Shown here piece by piece: positions 26,870 to 35,214 of a stretch of DNA of 64,000 bases. The notes beneath the pieces are model-generated. The model did not search any database and was not told where the DNA came from. It worked only from the letters and a program-made list of their open reading frames with translations. How positions within the stretch are numbered: position 1 is the first letter of the stretch; the number at the start of each line of letters is the position of its first letter. A program made the position numbers and the translations under genes. Origin of the DNA: Polaromonas sp. (GTDB lineage Bacteria > Pseudomonadota > Gammaproteobacteria > Burkholderiales > Burkholderiaceae_C); the NCBI GenBank assembly GCA_028291985.1, contig JAQGNE010000085.1, positions 1 through 64,000 on the forward strand, given 5' to 3'.

Positions 26870-27994
26870 TTAAGCCCGGCGCGCCTGGACAGCATCCGAC
26901 AGGGTTTGCAGTACCTCCAGCGAATCGTCCCAGGACAGGCACGCATCGGTGATGCTTTTGCCATATTCCAGCGCGCCGGAATCGTCCTTGCCAGGGGTGA
27001 ATTTCTGTGCGCCTGGCTTCAGATGGCTTTCAACCATCAGGCCGAACACCTGGCGCGAGCCGCCTGAGACCTGGCCGGCGACGTCACGGGCGACGTCTTT
27101 TTGCCGCTCATGCTGCTTGGAGCTGTTGGCATGGCTGCAATCCACCATCAAGGTGCCTGGCAGGCGGGACGCTTCCAGCTCCTTGCAAGCCGCCGCCACG
27201 CTGTCGGCATCGTAGTTCGGCGCCTTGCCGCCGCGCAGGATGACGTGGCAGTCCGGGTTGCCATGGGTCTGCACCACGGCGACCTGCCCGTTTTTATGCA
27301 CCGACATGAAATGGTGGCCACGGGCAGCAGCCTGTATGGCGTCCGTGGCAATCCGGATATTGCCGTCGGTTCCATTCTTGAAGCCGATGGGCGCTGACAG
27401 GCCCGAGGCCAACTCGCGGTGCACCTGGCTTTCGGTGGTGCGCGCGCCAATCGCGCCCCAGGCGATCAGGTCGCCAATGTATTGCGGCGAGATCACATCC
27501 AGAAACTCGCTGCCGGCGGGAAGGCCCAGGCGGTTGATCTCGATGAGCAGTTGCCGCGCAATGCGCAGGCCCTCGTCGATGCGAAAGCTTTCGTCAAGGT
27601 ACGGGTCGTTGATCAACCCTTTCCAGCCCACCGTGGTGCGCGGCTTCTCGAAGTACACCCGCATCACGACCTCCAGCGTTCCTTCATACCTCTTGCGCTG
27701 CTCCATAAGCCGGCGGGCGTATTCCAGCGCAGCCACCGGGTCATGGATGGAACAAGGGCCGATGACCACCAACAGCCGGTCGTCTGTTCCGGCAATGATG
27801 TTGTGGATGTTGCTGCGCGTGCGGGTGATCAGCGACTCGACAGCTGTACCGCGTATCGGGAAGAAGCGGATCAGATGCTCGGGAGGAGGTAGCACGGTGA
27901 TGTCCTTGATGCGTTCGTCGTCGGTCTGGCTGGTCTTTTCGACGGTCGCATGCCAGTTGTCGCTGGACGGGACGGATAGGGCTGGAGGATTCAT
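26870..27994 (-). CDS. aroG: 3-deoxy-7-phosphoheptulonate synthase, class I (DAHP synthase)
   Basis: This 374-residue enzyme condenses phosphoenolpyruvate and erythrose 4-phosphate, the entry step of the shikimate pathway. The class I (AroFGH) signature is complete: GPCSIHDP near residue 79, the KPRTTVGWKGLINDP segment, GARTTESQVHRELASGL, GFKNGTDG, and VDCSHANSSK towards the end. Which aromatic amino acid inhibits the enzyme cannot be decided by eye. The start has GGAAG about 6 bp upstream. Expression is very likely set by the attenuator at 28053–28183, whose leader peptide senses Phe, Tyr and Trp supply. aroE lies 7 kb away on the other strand and is not part of the unit. Confidence 0.97.
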   Translation of the reverse strand: MNPPALSVPSSDNWHATVEKTSQTDDERIKDITVLPPPEHLIRFFPIRGTAVESLITRTRSNIHNIIAGTDDRLLVVIGPCSIHDPVAALEYARRLMEQRKRYEGTLEVVMRVYFEKPRTTVGWKGLINDPYLDESFRIDEGLRIARQLLIEINRLGLPAGSEFLDVISPQYIGDLIAWGAIGARTTESQVHRELASGLSAPIGFKNGTDGNIRIATDAIQAAARGHHFMSVHKNGQVAVVQTHGNPDCHVILRGGKAPNYDADSVAAACKELEASRLPGTLMVDCSHANSSKQHERQKDVARDVAGQVSGGSRQVFGLMVESHLKPGAQKFTPGKDDSGALEYGKSITDACLSWDDSLEVLQTLSDAVQARRA

Positions 27995-28052
27995 CGCGGA
28001 CTTCCTGTTGATGTCAAAAAAGAAAACGGGCGGGTTGGCTCTGGTCGGGGCG

Positions 28053-28084
28053 AAAAAAAACCGCCGGAAGTCCGGCGGTTTTTG
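28053..28084 (-). terminator. Attenuator terminator in the aroG leader
   Basis: On the minus strand CCGCCGGA and TCCGGCGG form a perfect stem with a minimal loop, followed by eight T (28060 down to 28053). It ends about 60 nt before the aroG ATG, downstream of the leader peptide, so it would stop transcription before aroG. Confidence 0.93.
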
Positions 28085-28183
28085 AAAGATTCGCTGCGTT
28101 CAGGGTGCTTACGCGAATGTCTCTCTACCGCCGGAGGCGCTTGAGAACCAGTAGTGAGCAAAATAAAATACAGCTGAAAACAT
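28061..28183 (-). promoter_or_regulatory. Transcription attenuator of aroG (ribosome-mediated, aromatic amino acids)
   Basis: Three copies of one octamer define two exclusive folds in the mRNA. Segment 1, TCCGGCGG, lies in leader codons 17–19 (28135–28128). Segment 2, CCGCCGGA (28078–28071), can pair with segment 1 (antiterminator) or with segment 3, TCCGGCGG (28068–28061), giving the terminator. If the ribosome stalls at the Phe/Tyr/Trp codons 2–13, segment 1 stays free and the antiterminator forms. If it reads to the UAA, it covers segment 1 and the terminator forms. This is the logic of pheA and trp attenuators, reduced to three segments. Confidence 0.9.
28109..28183 (-). CDS. aroG leader peptide (24 aa, Phe/Tyr/Trp-rich)
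   Basis: A short frame, ATG 28183 to TAA 28109, coding MFSAVFYFAHYWFSS then ASGGRETFA. Eight of its first thirteen or so codons after Met cluster aromatic residues: Phe2, Phe6, Tyr7, Phe8, Tyr11, Trp12, Phe13, plus Phe23 near the end. In-frame stop codons precede it, so ATG 28183 is the first possible start. No strong Shine–Dalgarno is visible, which is the weakest point. The location immediately before an intrinsic terminator and aroG makes a regulatory leader far more likely than chance. An overlapping frame starting ATG at about 28207 lacks the aromatic cluster. Confidence 0.88.
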   Translation of the reverse strand: MFSAVFYFAHYWFSSASGGRETFA

Positions 28184-28336
28184 GGTCTGGAATGTAGCAC
28201 AGCTTCATACCGTCCAGTTGGTGAAATCTACCCTGTCGATGCGTGAAAACGACGGTCTGAGCGCCGGACCCTGCAGCCAATTAAGCCACCACGCCTGGCT
28301 GCAGGTATGCATGGCAGCCGACGCATCGGAACAACC

Positions 28337-29881
28337 TCAGGCCGTTCCGCCCACCGTCAGCCCGTCGATACGCAAGGTGGGCTGCCCCACCCCGACCGGC
28401 ACGCTCTGGCCTTCCTTGCCGCAGGTACCGACGCCGCTGTCAAGCTGCATGTCGTTGCCCATCATGGTGACGCGGGTCAGCGCGTCCGGGCCATTGCCGA
28501 CAATGGTTGCGCCCTTTACCGGGTAGAGGATCTTGCCGTTTTCAACCCAGAAGGCTTCGCTGGCTGAAAAGACGAATTTGCCGGAGGTGATGTCAACCTG
28601 CCCGCCGCCAAAGTTGGTGGCATACAGGCCCTTCTTGATGCTGGCAACAATTTCCTCAGGTGCCTTGTCGCCACCCAGCATATAGGTGTTGGTCATGCGC
28701 GGCATGGGCACGTGCGCGTAGCTTTCACGCCGGCCATTACCGGTTGGCTTGACCTTCATCAAACGCGCGTTGAGAGAATCCTGGATGTAGCCCTTCAGAA
28801 TGCCGTCTTCAATCAGCACATTGCGCTGGCTGGCATGGCCTTCATCGTCCACATTGAGCGAGCCGCGGCGGTCGGCAATCGTGCCGTCGTCCAGAACGGT
28901 AACGCCCTTGGCAGCAACCCGCTGGCCGATCTTGCCCGAAAAAGCGCTGGAACCCTTGCGGTTGAAGTCACCTTCCAGGCCATGTCCGATGGCCTCATGC
29001 AGCAGGATGCCGGGCCAGCCAGAACCCAGCACCACCGTCATTTCGCCGGCAGGCGCAGGCCGCGCATCCAGATTGGTCAGCGCCGCCTTCACCGCATCTG
29101 CCACGTATTGGGCGATCTGCGCGTCATCAAAATAGGCCAGCCCGAAGCGGCCACCACCGCCCCCGGAACCGACCTCGCGGCGGACCTTGCCCGCCACTTT
29201 TTTCTCGGCAATCACGGTGACGCTCAATCGCACCAGGGGCCGCACATCGGCCGCCAGCGTTCCGTCAGCCCGCGCCACCATCACCACATCGTATTCACTG
29301 GCCAGCCCGGCCATGACCTGCACGATGCGTGGGTCTTTTGCCTTGGCCATCTTCTCGACCTTTTCCAGCAGCTTTACCTTGGCGGTGCTGTCGAGCGTGG
29401 AAATCGGGTCAACCTCGTTGTAGAGCGAACGGCTGCTGGCGATGCGCCGCGACGGTGTCTTAATGCGCGCGGATGCGGCGGCTGCCGAAATGCTGCGCAC
29501 AGTGCGTGCGGCGTCCAGAAGCGATGCCTCGGAAATATCGTCGGAATACGCAAACGCGGTTTTCTCGCCGCTTACCGCACGTACGCCCACGCCCTGGTCG
29601 ATGCTGAAAGAGCCGGTTTTGACGATACCCTCTTCCAGGCTCCAGCCTTCGCTGCGGGTGTACTGAAAGTAGAGGTCGGCGTCATCGGCGCCGTAAGAGG
29701 TTATCTCGCCGAGGGCGCGGCTCAGGTGCGCAGGGGTCAGTCCGAAAGGCGCGAGCAGCAGCTTTTCGGCGATCTCCAGCCGGCCCGAGGTCGACGCCGA
29801 GGTAGGTCGAACCGTTGAAGAGGTGGTGGACACATTGAGAGCTGCAGCGGAGGTGGAGCGAAGAGAAGTCATGCGAATCAT
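28337..29881 (-). CDS. tldD: Metalloprotease TldD
   Basis: TldD is the catalytic subunit of the TldD/TldE protease that processes unfolded or modified peptides. The zinc signature HEAIGHGLEGD (HExxxH) lies in the middle, about residue 320. The family C-terminus (KGATIVGNGPDALTRVTMMGNDM and GTCGKEGQSVPVGVGQPTLRIDGLTVGG) is intact. ATG 29881 or 29872 begins the protein; the longer frame to 29983 has no support. The first ~35 residues are Ser/Thr-rich and not conserved. It lies 122 bp downstream of rodA on the same strand. TldE (PmbA) is not in the window. Confidence 0.94.
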   Translation of the reverse strand: MIRMTSLRSTSAAALNVSTTSSTVRPTSASTSGRLEIAEKLLLAPFGLTPAHLSRALGEITSYGADDADLYFQYTRSEGWSLEEGIVKTGSFSIDQGVGVRAVSGEKTAFAYSDDISEASLLDAARTVRSISAAAASARIKTPSRRIASSRSLYNEVDPISTLDSTAKVKLLEKVEKMAKAKDPRIVQVMAGLASEYDVVMVARADGTLAADVRPLVRLSVTVIAEKKVAGKVRREVGSGGGGGRFGLAYFDDAQIAQYVADAVKAALTNLDARPAPAGEMTVVLGSGWPGILLHEAIGHGLEGDFNRKGSSAFSGKIGQRVAAKGVTVLDDGTIADRRGSLNVDDEGHASQRNVLIEDGILKGYIQDSLNARLMKVKPTGNGRRESYAHVPMPRMTNTYMLGGDKAPEEIVASIKKGLYATNFGGGQVDITSGKFVFSASEAFWVENGKILYPVKGATIVGNGPDALTRVTMMGNDMQLDSGVGTCGKEGQSVPVGVGQPTLRIDGLTVGGTA

Positions 29882-30003
29882 TGTAGGCAGTCTGGTCTGC
29901 CTGCCACGCACCAAGGTTTTGCGTCTGTGCCCCGTCAGCGACCTGCGTGCGGCATGCGCGCCCCCGGAGTCGGAGCGCGCCAAAACGCCGCGCTGGCCCT
30001 GCC

Positions 30004-31158
30004 TTAGGACTGCACCAGCCGCTTGGCCTTGGCAACCGACATCAGGATGCCAACGGCCAAACCCAGCGTCACCATCGCGGTGCCGCCATAGCTGATAAAG
30101 GGCAAGGGCACCCCAACCACCGGCAGGATGCCGCTGACCATGCCCATGTTGACGAAAGCGTAGGTGAAAAAGATCATGGTCACCGCGCCGGCCAGCAGCC
30201 TTGAGAAAAGTGTTGGCGCTTCCATGGCAATGACCAGGCCCCTGAGGATGAGAAAGATAAAGGCTGCAATCAGCATCAGGTTGCCCACCAGGCCAAACTC
30301 TTCTGAAAAAGCGGCAAAAATAAAGTCGGTGGTGCGCTCCGGGATGAACTCCAGGTGCGTCTGGGTGCCTGCCATGAAGCCCTTGCCCGACAGGCCACCC
30401 GAGCCGATGGCAATCATGCCCTGGATGATGTGAAAGCCCTTGCCCAGCGGGTCACGCGTCGGATCGAGCAGGGTGCAGATACGCTGCTGCTGATAGTCAT
30501 GCAGCACCGGCCAGCGCACGCCGTCGGCGCACAATTGCGGCTCAAACCACACCAGGAGCAGGATGCCGACCAAGCCCAGCAAGACCGGCGGCAGGATCAG
30601 CTTCCAGCTCAGGCCGGCAAAAAAGATGACCGCCAGGCCAGAGGCCAGCACCAGCAACGACGTGCCGAGGTCGGGCTGCTTCATGATGAGGCCCACTGGC
30701 ACCACCAGCAGCAGGATCGCCATCACGAAATCCAGCGGCCGCAGCTGCCCCTCGCGTTTTTGAAACCACCAGGCCAGCATCAGCGGCATCGCGATTTTCA
30801 GGATTTCACTGGGTTGGATGACCACCCCAATATTCAGCCAGCGCCTGGCGCCTTTTTTGGTGATGCCAAAGATCGCCACCGCAATCAACAGTGCAACGCC
30901 TGCAATATAGATAGGCACCGCGAGCGCCATCAGGCGCTGCGGCGGAATCTGCGCCACGACAAACATGATGGCGCCGGCAATCAGGGTATTGCGGCCATGG
31001 TCCATGAAGCGGCTGCCGTGGTCATAACCCGATGAGTACATGATCAGGAGACCGGCGCTGGCGAGCAAAAACACCGCAAAAGCCAGCGGGCCGTCAAAGC
31101 CCACGAAAAAGGGAGTGGTTCGCTGCCACAGCGAGGGTTTGTCGAAAACAGCGGACAT
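30004..31158 (-). CDS. rodA: Rod-shape SEDS peptidoglycan polymerase RodA
   Basis: A 384-residue integral membrane glycosyltransferase of the SEDS family that polymerises lipid II during elongation with PBP2. About ten membrane segments are visible. SEDS signatures include QPDLGTSLLVLASG with the catalytic-type Asp, LDPTRDPLGKGFHIIQG (extracellular loop 4) and the C-terminal GVPLPFISYGGTAMVTLGLAVG. The MSAVFDKPSLWQ start at 31158 was chosen over a longer frame to 31197. It is paralogous to FtsW at 46.6 kb. No pbpA or mreBCD follows in this window, since its upstream neighbour is on the opposite strand. Confidence 0.95.
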   Translation of the reverse strand: MSAVFDKPSLWQRTTPFFVGFDGPLAFAVFLLASAGLLIMYSSGYDHGSRFMDHGRNTLIAGAIMFVVAQIPPQRLMALAVPIYIAGVALLIAVAIFGITKKGARRWLNIGVVIQPSEILKIAMPLMLAWWFQKREGQLRPLDFVMAILLLVVPVGLIMKQPDLGTSLLVLASGLAVIFFAGLSWKLILPPVLLGLVGILLLVWFEPQLCADGVRWPVLHDYQQQRICTLLDPTRDPLGKGFHIIQGMIAIGSGGLSGKGFMAGTQTHLEFIPERTTDFIFAAFSEEFGLVGNLMLIAAFIFLILRGLVIAMEAPTLFSRLLAGAVTMIFFTYAFVNMGMVSGILPVVGVPLPFISYGGTAMVTLGLAVGILMSVAKAKRLVQS

Positions 31159-31240
31159 CAGCCAGATTATCGGGCAGCTTCTGGCGGCAATGCTCAAAAA
31201 TCCGACAAGGGCAAGGTCAGACGCCCATGCCGTCGCACTC

Positions 31241-31306
31241 TATTTTTGCTATTAATAAAGAAGCTACCGCCCCTTTAGTTCATTGGCCTACAGGTCAATT
31301 TACCTT
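31241..31306 (+). repeat. Interspersed ~60-bp repeat, copy F
   Basis: TATTTTTGCTATTAATAAAG, then AAGCTACCGCCCCTTTAGTT, CATTGGCCTACAGGTCAATTT. Among the copies here it is one of the closest to the shared pattern. It sits between divergent rodA and the esterase gene and creates an apparent upstream extension of the esterase frame. Confidence 0.8.
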
Positions 31307-31424
31307 AATTAATGCAACCATCGCTGCACCAGTGCCTGGTCGCACCTCGCGTCGCCAGTGTCTCTGGTCTGCCGCAGCGGCACATTCACAAACCGCCAGC
31401 AGTGCCTGGACCTTACGATGGCGC

Positions 31425-32045
31425 ATGTCTGTAACCCATCTGCTTTATCTGCACGGCTTTCGCTCATCACCGCTATCTGCCAAAGCCAGGACCATGGCGG
31501 AAACCGTGCGCCAGCGGTACCCGGGCGTGGTCTGGTGGTGCCCGCAACTGCCGCCCTCGCCCCGGCAAGCCATGCATGACGTGGCCACAAGGCTTGCGGC
31601 CTGGCCGGGCAGCGCCGGCTTTGAGGCCATGGCAGTTGTTGGCTCATCGCTCGGCGGTTTTTACGCCACCTGGGTTGCTGAGACGATGGGCTGCAAGGCG
31701 GTGCTGCTGAACCCGGCGGTAAACCCGGCGCGCGATCTGGCAAGCCACATCGGGCAGCAGACCAGCTGGCAGAACCCGGCTGACCGGTTTTTCTTCAAGG
31801 CCGAATTCCTGACGGAACTTCGGCAACTGGAGCGCGGACCGCTGGCGCATCCTGAGCGCTACCTGGCCCTGGTGGCCAAGGGTGACGAGGTGCTGGACTG
31901 GCGCGAAATGGCCGCGCGCTATGAGAAAACGCAGCTTCATGTGCTGGAAGGCGGCGACCATGCGCTGAGTGACTTTGACCGCCACCTGCCTTTGATTCTG
32001 CGTTTTCTGGACCTGGATTCGCGCACCGCACCCACCCCGAACTGA
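31425..32045 (+). CDS. YqiA/YcfP-family alpha/beta-hydrolase (esterase)
   Basis: A 206-residue alpha/beta-hydrolase of the UPF0227 type. The N-terminal LLYLHGFRSSP supplies the oxyanion strand. The nucleophile elbow is GSSLGGFYA (Ser at about residue 79). Catalytic Asp and His are plausible in ALVAKGDEVLDW and EGGDHALSDFD. YqiA-type enzymes hydrolyse short-chain esters; the physiological substrate is unknown. ATG 31425 was chosen because the longer frame to 31227 begins inside repeat copy F. It precedes the RNase II-like gene with about 87 bp between, probably in one transcript. Confidence 0.88.
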   Translation: MSVTHLLYLHGFRSSPLSAKARTMAETVRQRYPGVVWWCPQLPPSPRQAMHDVATRLAAWPGSAGFEAMAVVGSSLGGFYATWVAETMGCKAVLLNPAVNPARDLASHIGQQTSWQNPADRFFFKAEFLTELRQLERGPLAHPERYLALVAKGDEVLDWREMAARYEKTQLHVLEGGDHALSDFDRHLPLILRFLDLDSRTAPTPN

Positions 32046-32132
32046 AGCTCTACATCATGCCGGCACTGGCCTGGCGCCCAAACGACGCTGATTACACTTG
32101 GCCCACATCTCCAGAACCCAAGAGGCGCCAGT

Positions 32133-34235
32133 TTGTTTGTATTGTTTGAAGAAGCCGGAAAATTTCTCGCGGGCCGCATCTTGTCAGAGGCCGACAGTTC
32201 GCTGCAGGTCGAACTCGACTCCGGCAAGCGCGTCAAGGTCAAGTCGGTCAACGCGCTGCTCAGGTTTGAAAAACCAGCGCCAGCCGAACTGGTCGCCAAC
32301 GGGCACAAGCTGAGCGAAGAAATCGAACTCGACCTGGCCTGGGAGTTTGCCAGCGACGACGAATTCGGCTTCGCCGACCTGGCGCGCGATTACTTCAGTG
32401 CCGACCCGGCCAAGCCGGCCACACTTGAGCAACAGGCAGCCGCGCTGTTTCGGCTGTTTGACTCGCCGCATTACTTTCGCCGTGCGGGCAAGGGCCGCTT
32501 CAAGAAAGCGCCGGCAGACATCCTCCAACTGGCGCTGGCAGCCATCGAGAAGAAAAAGCAGGTCGCGCTGCAGATCACGCAATGGGCAGCAGAACTGGCC
32601 GAGGGGAACTGCCCGCAGCCGGTACGCGAACAGCTCTACAAGATTCTTTTCAAACCCGACAAGAACAGCGCCGAGTACAAGGCCGTTGTCGAGGCATCCC
32701 GCAACACCCACACCGCGCCGCTTGACCTGCTGCAACGATCAGGCGCAATTGCATCGGCCTACCAGTTTCACTGGAAGCGCTTTCTGTTTGAAAATTTCCC
32801 CAAGGGCACGGGGTTTCCGACGCTCCAGGCGCCGCAACCTGCGGGCGACTTGCCGCTGGCGGCGGTGCAGGCTTTTTCCATCGACGATTCCAGTACCACC
32901 GAAATCGATGATGCGCTGTCGGTGACCGGACTCGGATCCGGCACGATTACCCTCGGCATCCATATCGCAGCGCCGGGGCTGGCAGTGCAGCCTGGCAGCG
33001 CGATCGACCATGTCGGCCGGGCGCGTTTGTCCACTGTTTACATGCCGGGCTACAAGCTCACCATGCTGCCGGACGACATCGTGCAAAGCTACACCCTGCA
33101 GGAAGGCCGCAACTGCCCGGCGCTGTCGCTTTACATCACGCTGGATGAAGCCAGCCTTGCGATCAGCGAAACCGTGACCCGGATCGAGCAGGTGCCGATT
33201 GCCAGCAACCTGCGCCACGACGTGCTGGACAGCACCTTCACCGAGGCATTTTTTGAGGCTGCGCATGCCGGGCATGCGGCAGGCGATCAGCCCTGGGCCA
33301 GCGAGCTGACGTTTTTGCATCGCCTGGCCCGGCATCTGAAGGCGCAGCGGGAGGTGGTGCGCGGCAAGCCCGAAAATTTCAACCGCCCGGATTACAACTT
33401 CAAGCTGGACAACCCGGGCGGACGGGAGCCGCAGGGCGACGAAAAGGTCAGCATCAGCATTCGCCTGCGTGGCGCGCCGCTGGATCTGATCGTGGCAGAG
33501 GCCATGATTCTGGCGAACAGCACCTGGGGCCAGTGGCTGGCCGACCACGGCCTGCCCGGCATTTACCGCAGCCAGGCCAGCCTGGCGCCGGGCGTCAAGG
33601 TGCGCATGGGCACACGCTCGCTGCCACATGCCGGTCTTGGCGTGAAAAGCTATGCCTGGAGCACCTCGCCGCTGCGCCGCTATACCGACCTGGTCAACCA
33701 GTGGCAGATCATCGCCTGCGTGCAACATGGCCGCACCGCCGCACTGGTAGCGCCCTTCAAGCCCAAGGATGCCGAGCTGTTTTCCATCATCTCCAGCTTT
33801 GATGCGGCCTACAGTGCCTACAACGGTTTCCAGTCCGGCATCGAACGCTACTGGACCCTGAAATACCTGCAGCAAAACAACCTCACCGAGCTGACCGCAA
33901 CCGCCTTCAAGGACAACCTGGTAAGGGCCGATGACCTGCCGCTGGTGTTGCCGGCCGCCGGAGCCGCCGGCCTTCCGCGCGGCGCCCGCGTCAAGGTGCG
34001 GCTCGGCGAGATCGATGAAATGACGCTGGATATTGGCGGCACCGTCACCGAAAGGCTGGATACAGTGGCCGGAGCAACCAGTCCTGAAGCAGCACCGGTG
34101 GACGACGAAGACGACGGCGAGGCCGAACTCGCGTCGGGCCCTATTTCGATTGCGGTCGACATGCAGGATGCTGGCGATGCCGGCGCTGCAACCGAAACCG
34201 GCACAGCGCCCACCGCTGCGCCGGGTGCTTCCTGA
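32133..34235 (+). CDS. RNB-domain exoribonuclease (RNase II/R family)
   Basis: A 700-residue 3'-5' exoribonuclease-like protein. The RNB catalytic core has FSIDDSSTTEIDDALSV (about 250–266), with the metal-binding Asp cluster, and a later TSPLRRYTDLVNQWQI (about 510). The N-terminal part is a divergent, OB-like region and the C-terminus ends in an acidic, Ala-rich tail. It lacks the basic S1-type tail of RNase R. The start is TTG 32133, supported by AGAGG about 8 bp upstream. It may be the housekeeping RNase II-like enzyme of this group; the exact gene name is not certain. Confidence 0.88.
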   Translation: MFVLFEEAGKFLAGRILSEADSSLQVELDSGKRVKVKSVNALLRFEKPAPAELVANGHKLSEEIELDLAWEFASDDEFGFADLARDYFSADPAKPATLEQQAAALFRLFDSPHYFRRAGKGRFKKAPADILQLALAAIEKKKQVALQITQWAAELAEGNCPQPVREQLYKILFKPDKNSAEYKAVVEASRNTHTAPLDLLQRSGAIASAYQFHWKRFLFENFPKGTGFPTLQAPQPAGDLPLAAVQAFSIDDSSTTEIDDALSVTGLGSGTITLGIHIAAPGLAVQPGSAIDHVGRARLSTVYMPGYKLTMLPDDIVQSYTLQEGRNCPALSLYITLDEASLAISETVTRIEQVPIASNLRHDVLDSTFTEAFFEAAHAGHAAGDQPWASELTFLHRLARHLKAQREVVRGKPENFNRPDYNFKLDNPGGREPQGDEKVSISIRLRGAPLDLIVAEAMILANSTWGQWLADHGLPGIYRSQASLAPGVKVRMGTRSLPHAGLGVKSYAWSTSPLRRYTDLVNQWQIIACVQHGRTAALVAPFKPKDAELFSIISSFDAAYSAYNGFQSGIERYWTLKYLQQNNLTELTATAFKDNLVRADDLPLVLPAAGAAGLPRGARVKVRLGEIDEMTLDIGGTVTERLDTVAGATSPEAAPVDDEDDGEAELASGPISIAVDMQDAGDAGAATETGTAPTAAPGAS

Positions 34236-34340
34236 GCTGCTGCAGGCGCGCTGCGCACGCCGCCTGTTGCCGCTGATTGACGGGGCTACCCGCAGGGCCA
34301 AAGGCCTGATTGCCGCGCTTTAGCCCCGATAATCGCCGCT

Positions 34341-35189
34341 GTGAAATCCTTCAGCACATTGCAAATCGCGTTGGGTGCGTCCGCTCTGGTGCATGCGGTG
34401 GTATTGACCACGCGGTTTGTCGATCCGGCAAGCTTTGAGCGCATCTTTCAGGACACGCCGCTGGAAGTGATCCTGGTCAACGCCAAATCCAGCGAAAAAC
34501 CGGATGTTGCCAAGGCTATCGCACAGCGAACACTGGCGGGCGGCGGCGAGCTGGAAAAGGGCCGCGCCACCTCACCGCTGCCGCCATCGGCACTGACCGA
34601 GCTTGGCGACGCCGCCGAGGACGCGCAGCGCAAGGTCGATGCCCTGCAGGAGCAGCAGATGCAGTTGCTGGCGCAGATCAAGAACCAGCTGGCCACCATG
34701 CCGCCACCAGACCCCAAAAGGCCCTCGAACGATCCCGCGCAAGGCGAGCGCGAGGAAAAGCGCAAGCAGCTGATCAAAATTCTGGCCGAGATAGAAAAAC
34801 GCATCAGTGAAGAAAATGCGCGGCCGAAAAAACGCTACATCAGCCCCGCTACCCGTGAAGAGGTGTATGCCGTTTACTACGACCAGCTGCGCCGCAAGAT
34901 AGAAGACCGCGGCACCACGCATTTCCCCGAGCAGGCGGGCAAAAAACTCTATGGTGAGCTGACCATGATCGTCACCGTCAACTTTGACGGCAAGATTCTG
35001 GCTACCGAGGTGGTGGAAACCTCGGGCAGCCTGACCCTGGACCGGCGTGCACAAAGCATCGTGATGGGCACCGGTCCGTTTGACAGGTTCAGCGATGCCA
35101 TGCGGCGCAAGGCCGACCAGATCGTGGTGGTGTCGCGCTTCAAGTTCACCCGCGACGAAACGCTGGAAACCCGGCTGACCAACCGCTGA
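34341..35189 (+). CDS. TonB-like energy-transducer protein
   Basis: A 282-residue periplasmic protein anchored by one N-terminal membrane segment (about residues 8–26). A Glu/Lys/Gln-rich, probably coiled-coil or extended region follows (about 65–150). A TonB C-terminal domain closes the protein (KKLYGELTMIVTVNFDGKILATEVVETSG and DRFSDAMRRKADQIVVVSRFKFTRD). It starts at GTG 34341. No exbB or exbD is adjacent, so its partner is unclear; TonB-CTD proteins in this position could serve outer-membrane transport or structural roles. It lies upstream of aroE by 25 bp. Confidence 0.82.
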   Translation: MKSFSTLQIALGASALVHAVVLTTRFVDPASFERIFQDTPLEVILVNAKSSEKPDVAKAIAQRTLAGGGELEKGRATSPLPPSALTELGDAAEDAQRKVDALQEQQMQLLAQIKNQLATMPPPDPKRPSNDPAQGEREEKRKQLIKILAEIEKRISEENARPKKRYISPATREEVYAVYYDQLRRKIEDRGTTHFPEQAGKKLYGELTMIVTVNFDGKILATEVVETSGSLTLDRRAQSIVMGTGPFDRFSDAMRRKADQIVVVSRFKFTRDETLETRLTNR

Positions 35190-35214
35190 CCCCACACCTA
35201 GCCAGAAAGCAGCG

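Noticed and set aside
31227-31424. N-terminal extension of the esterase to 31227
   Set aside because: The extra residues are translated from repeat copy F and the downstream non-coding stretch; the family starts at 31425.
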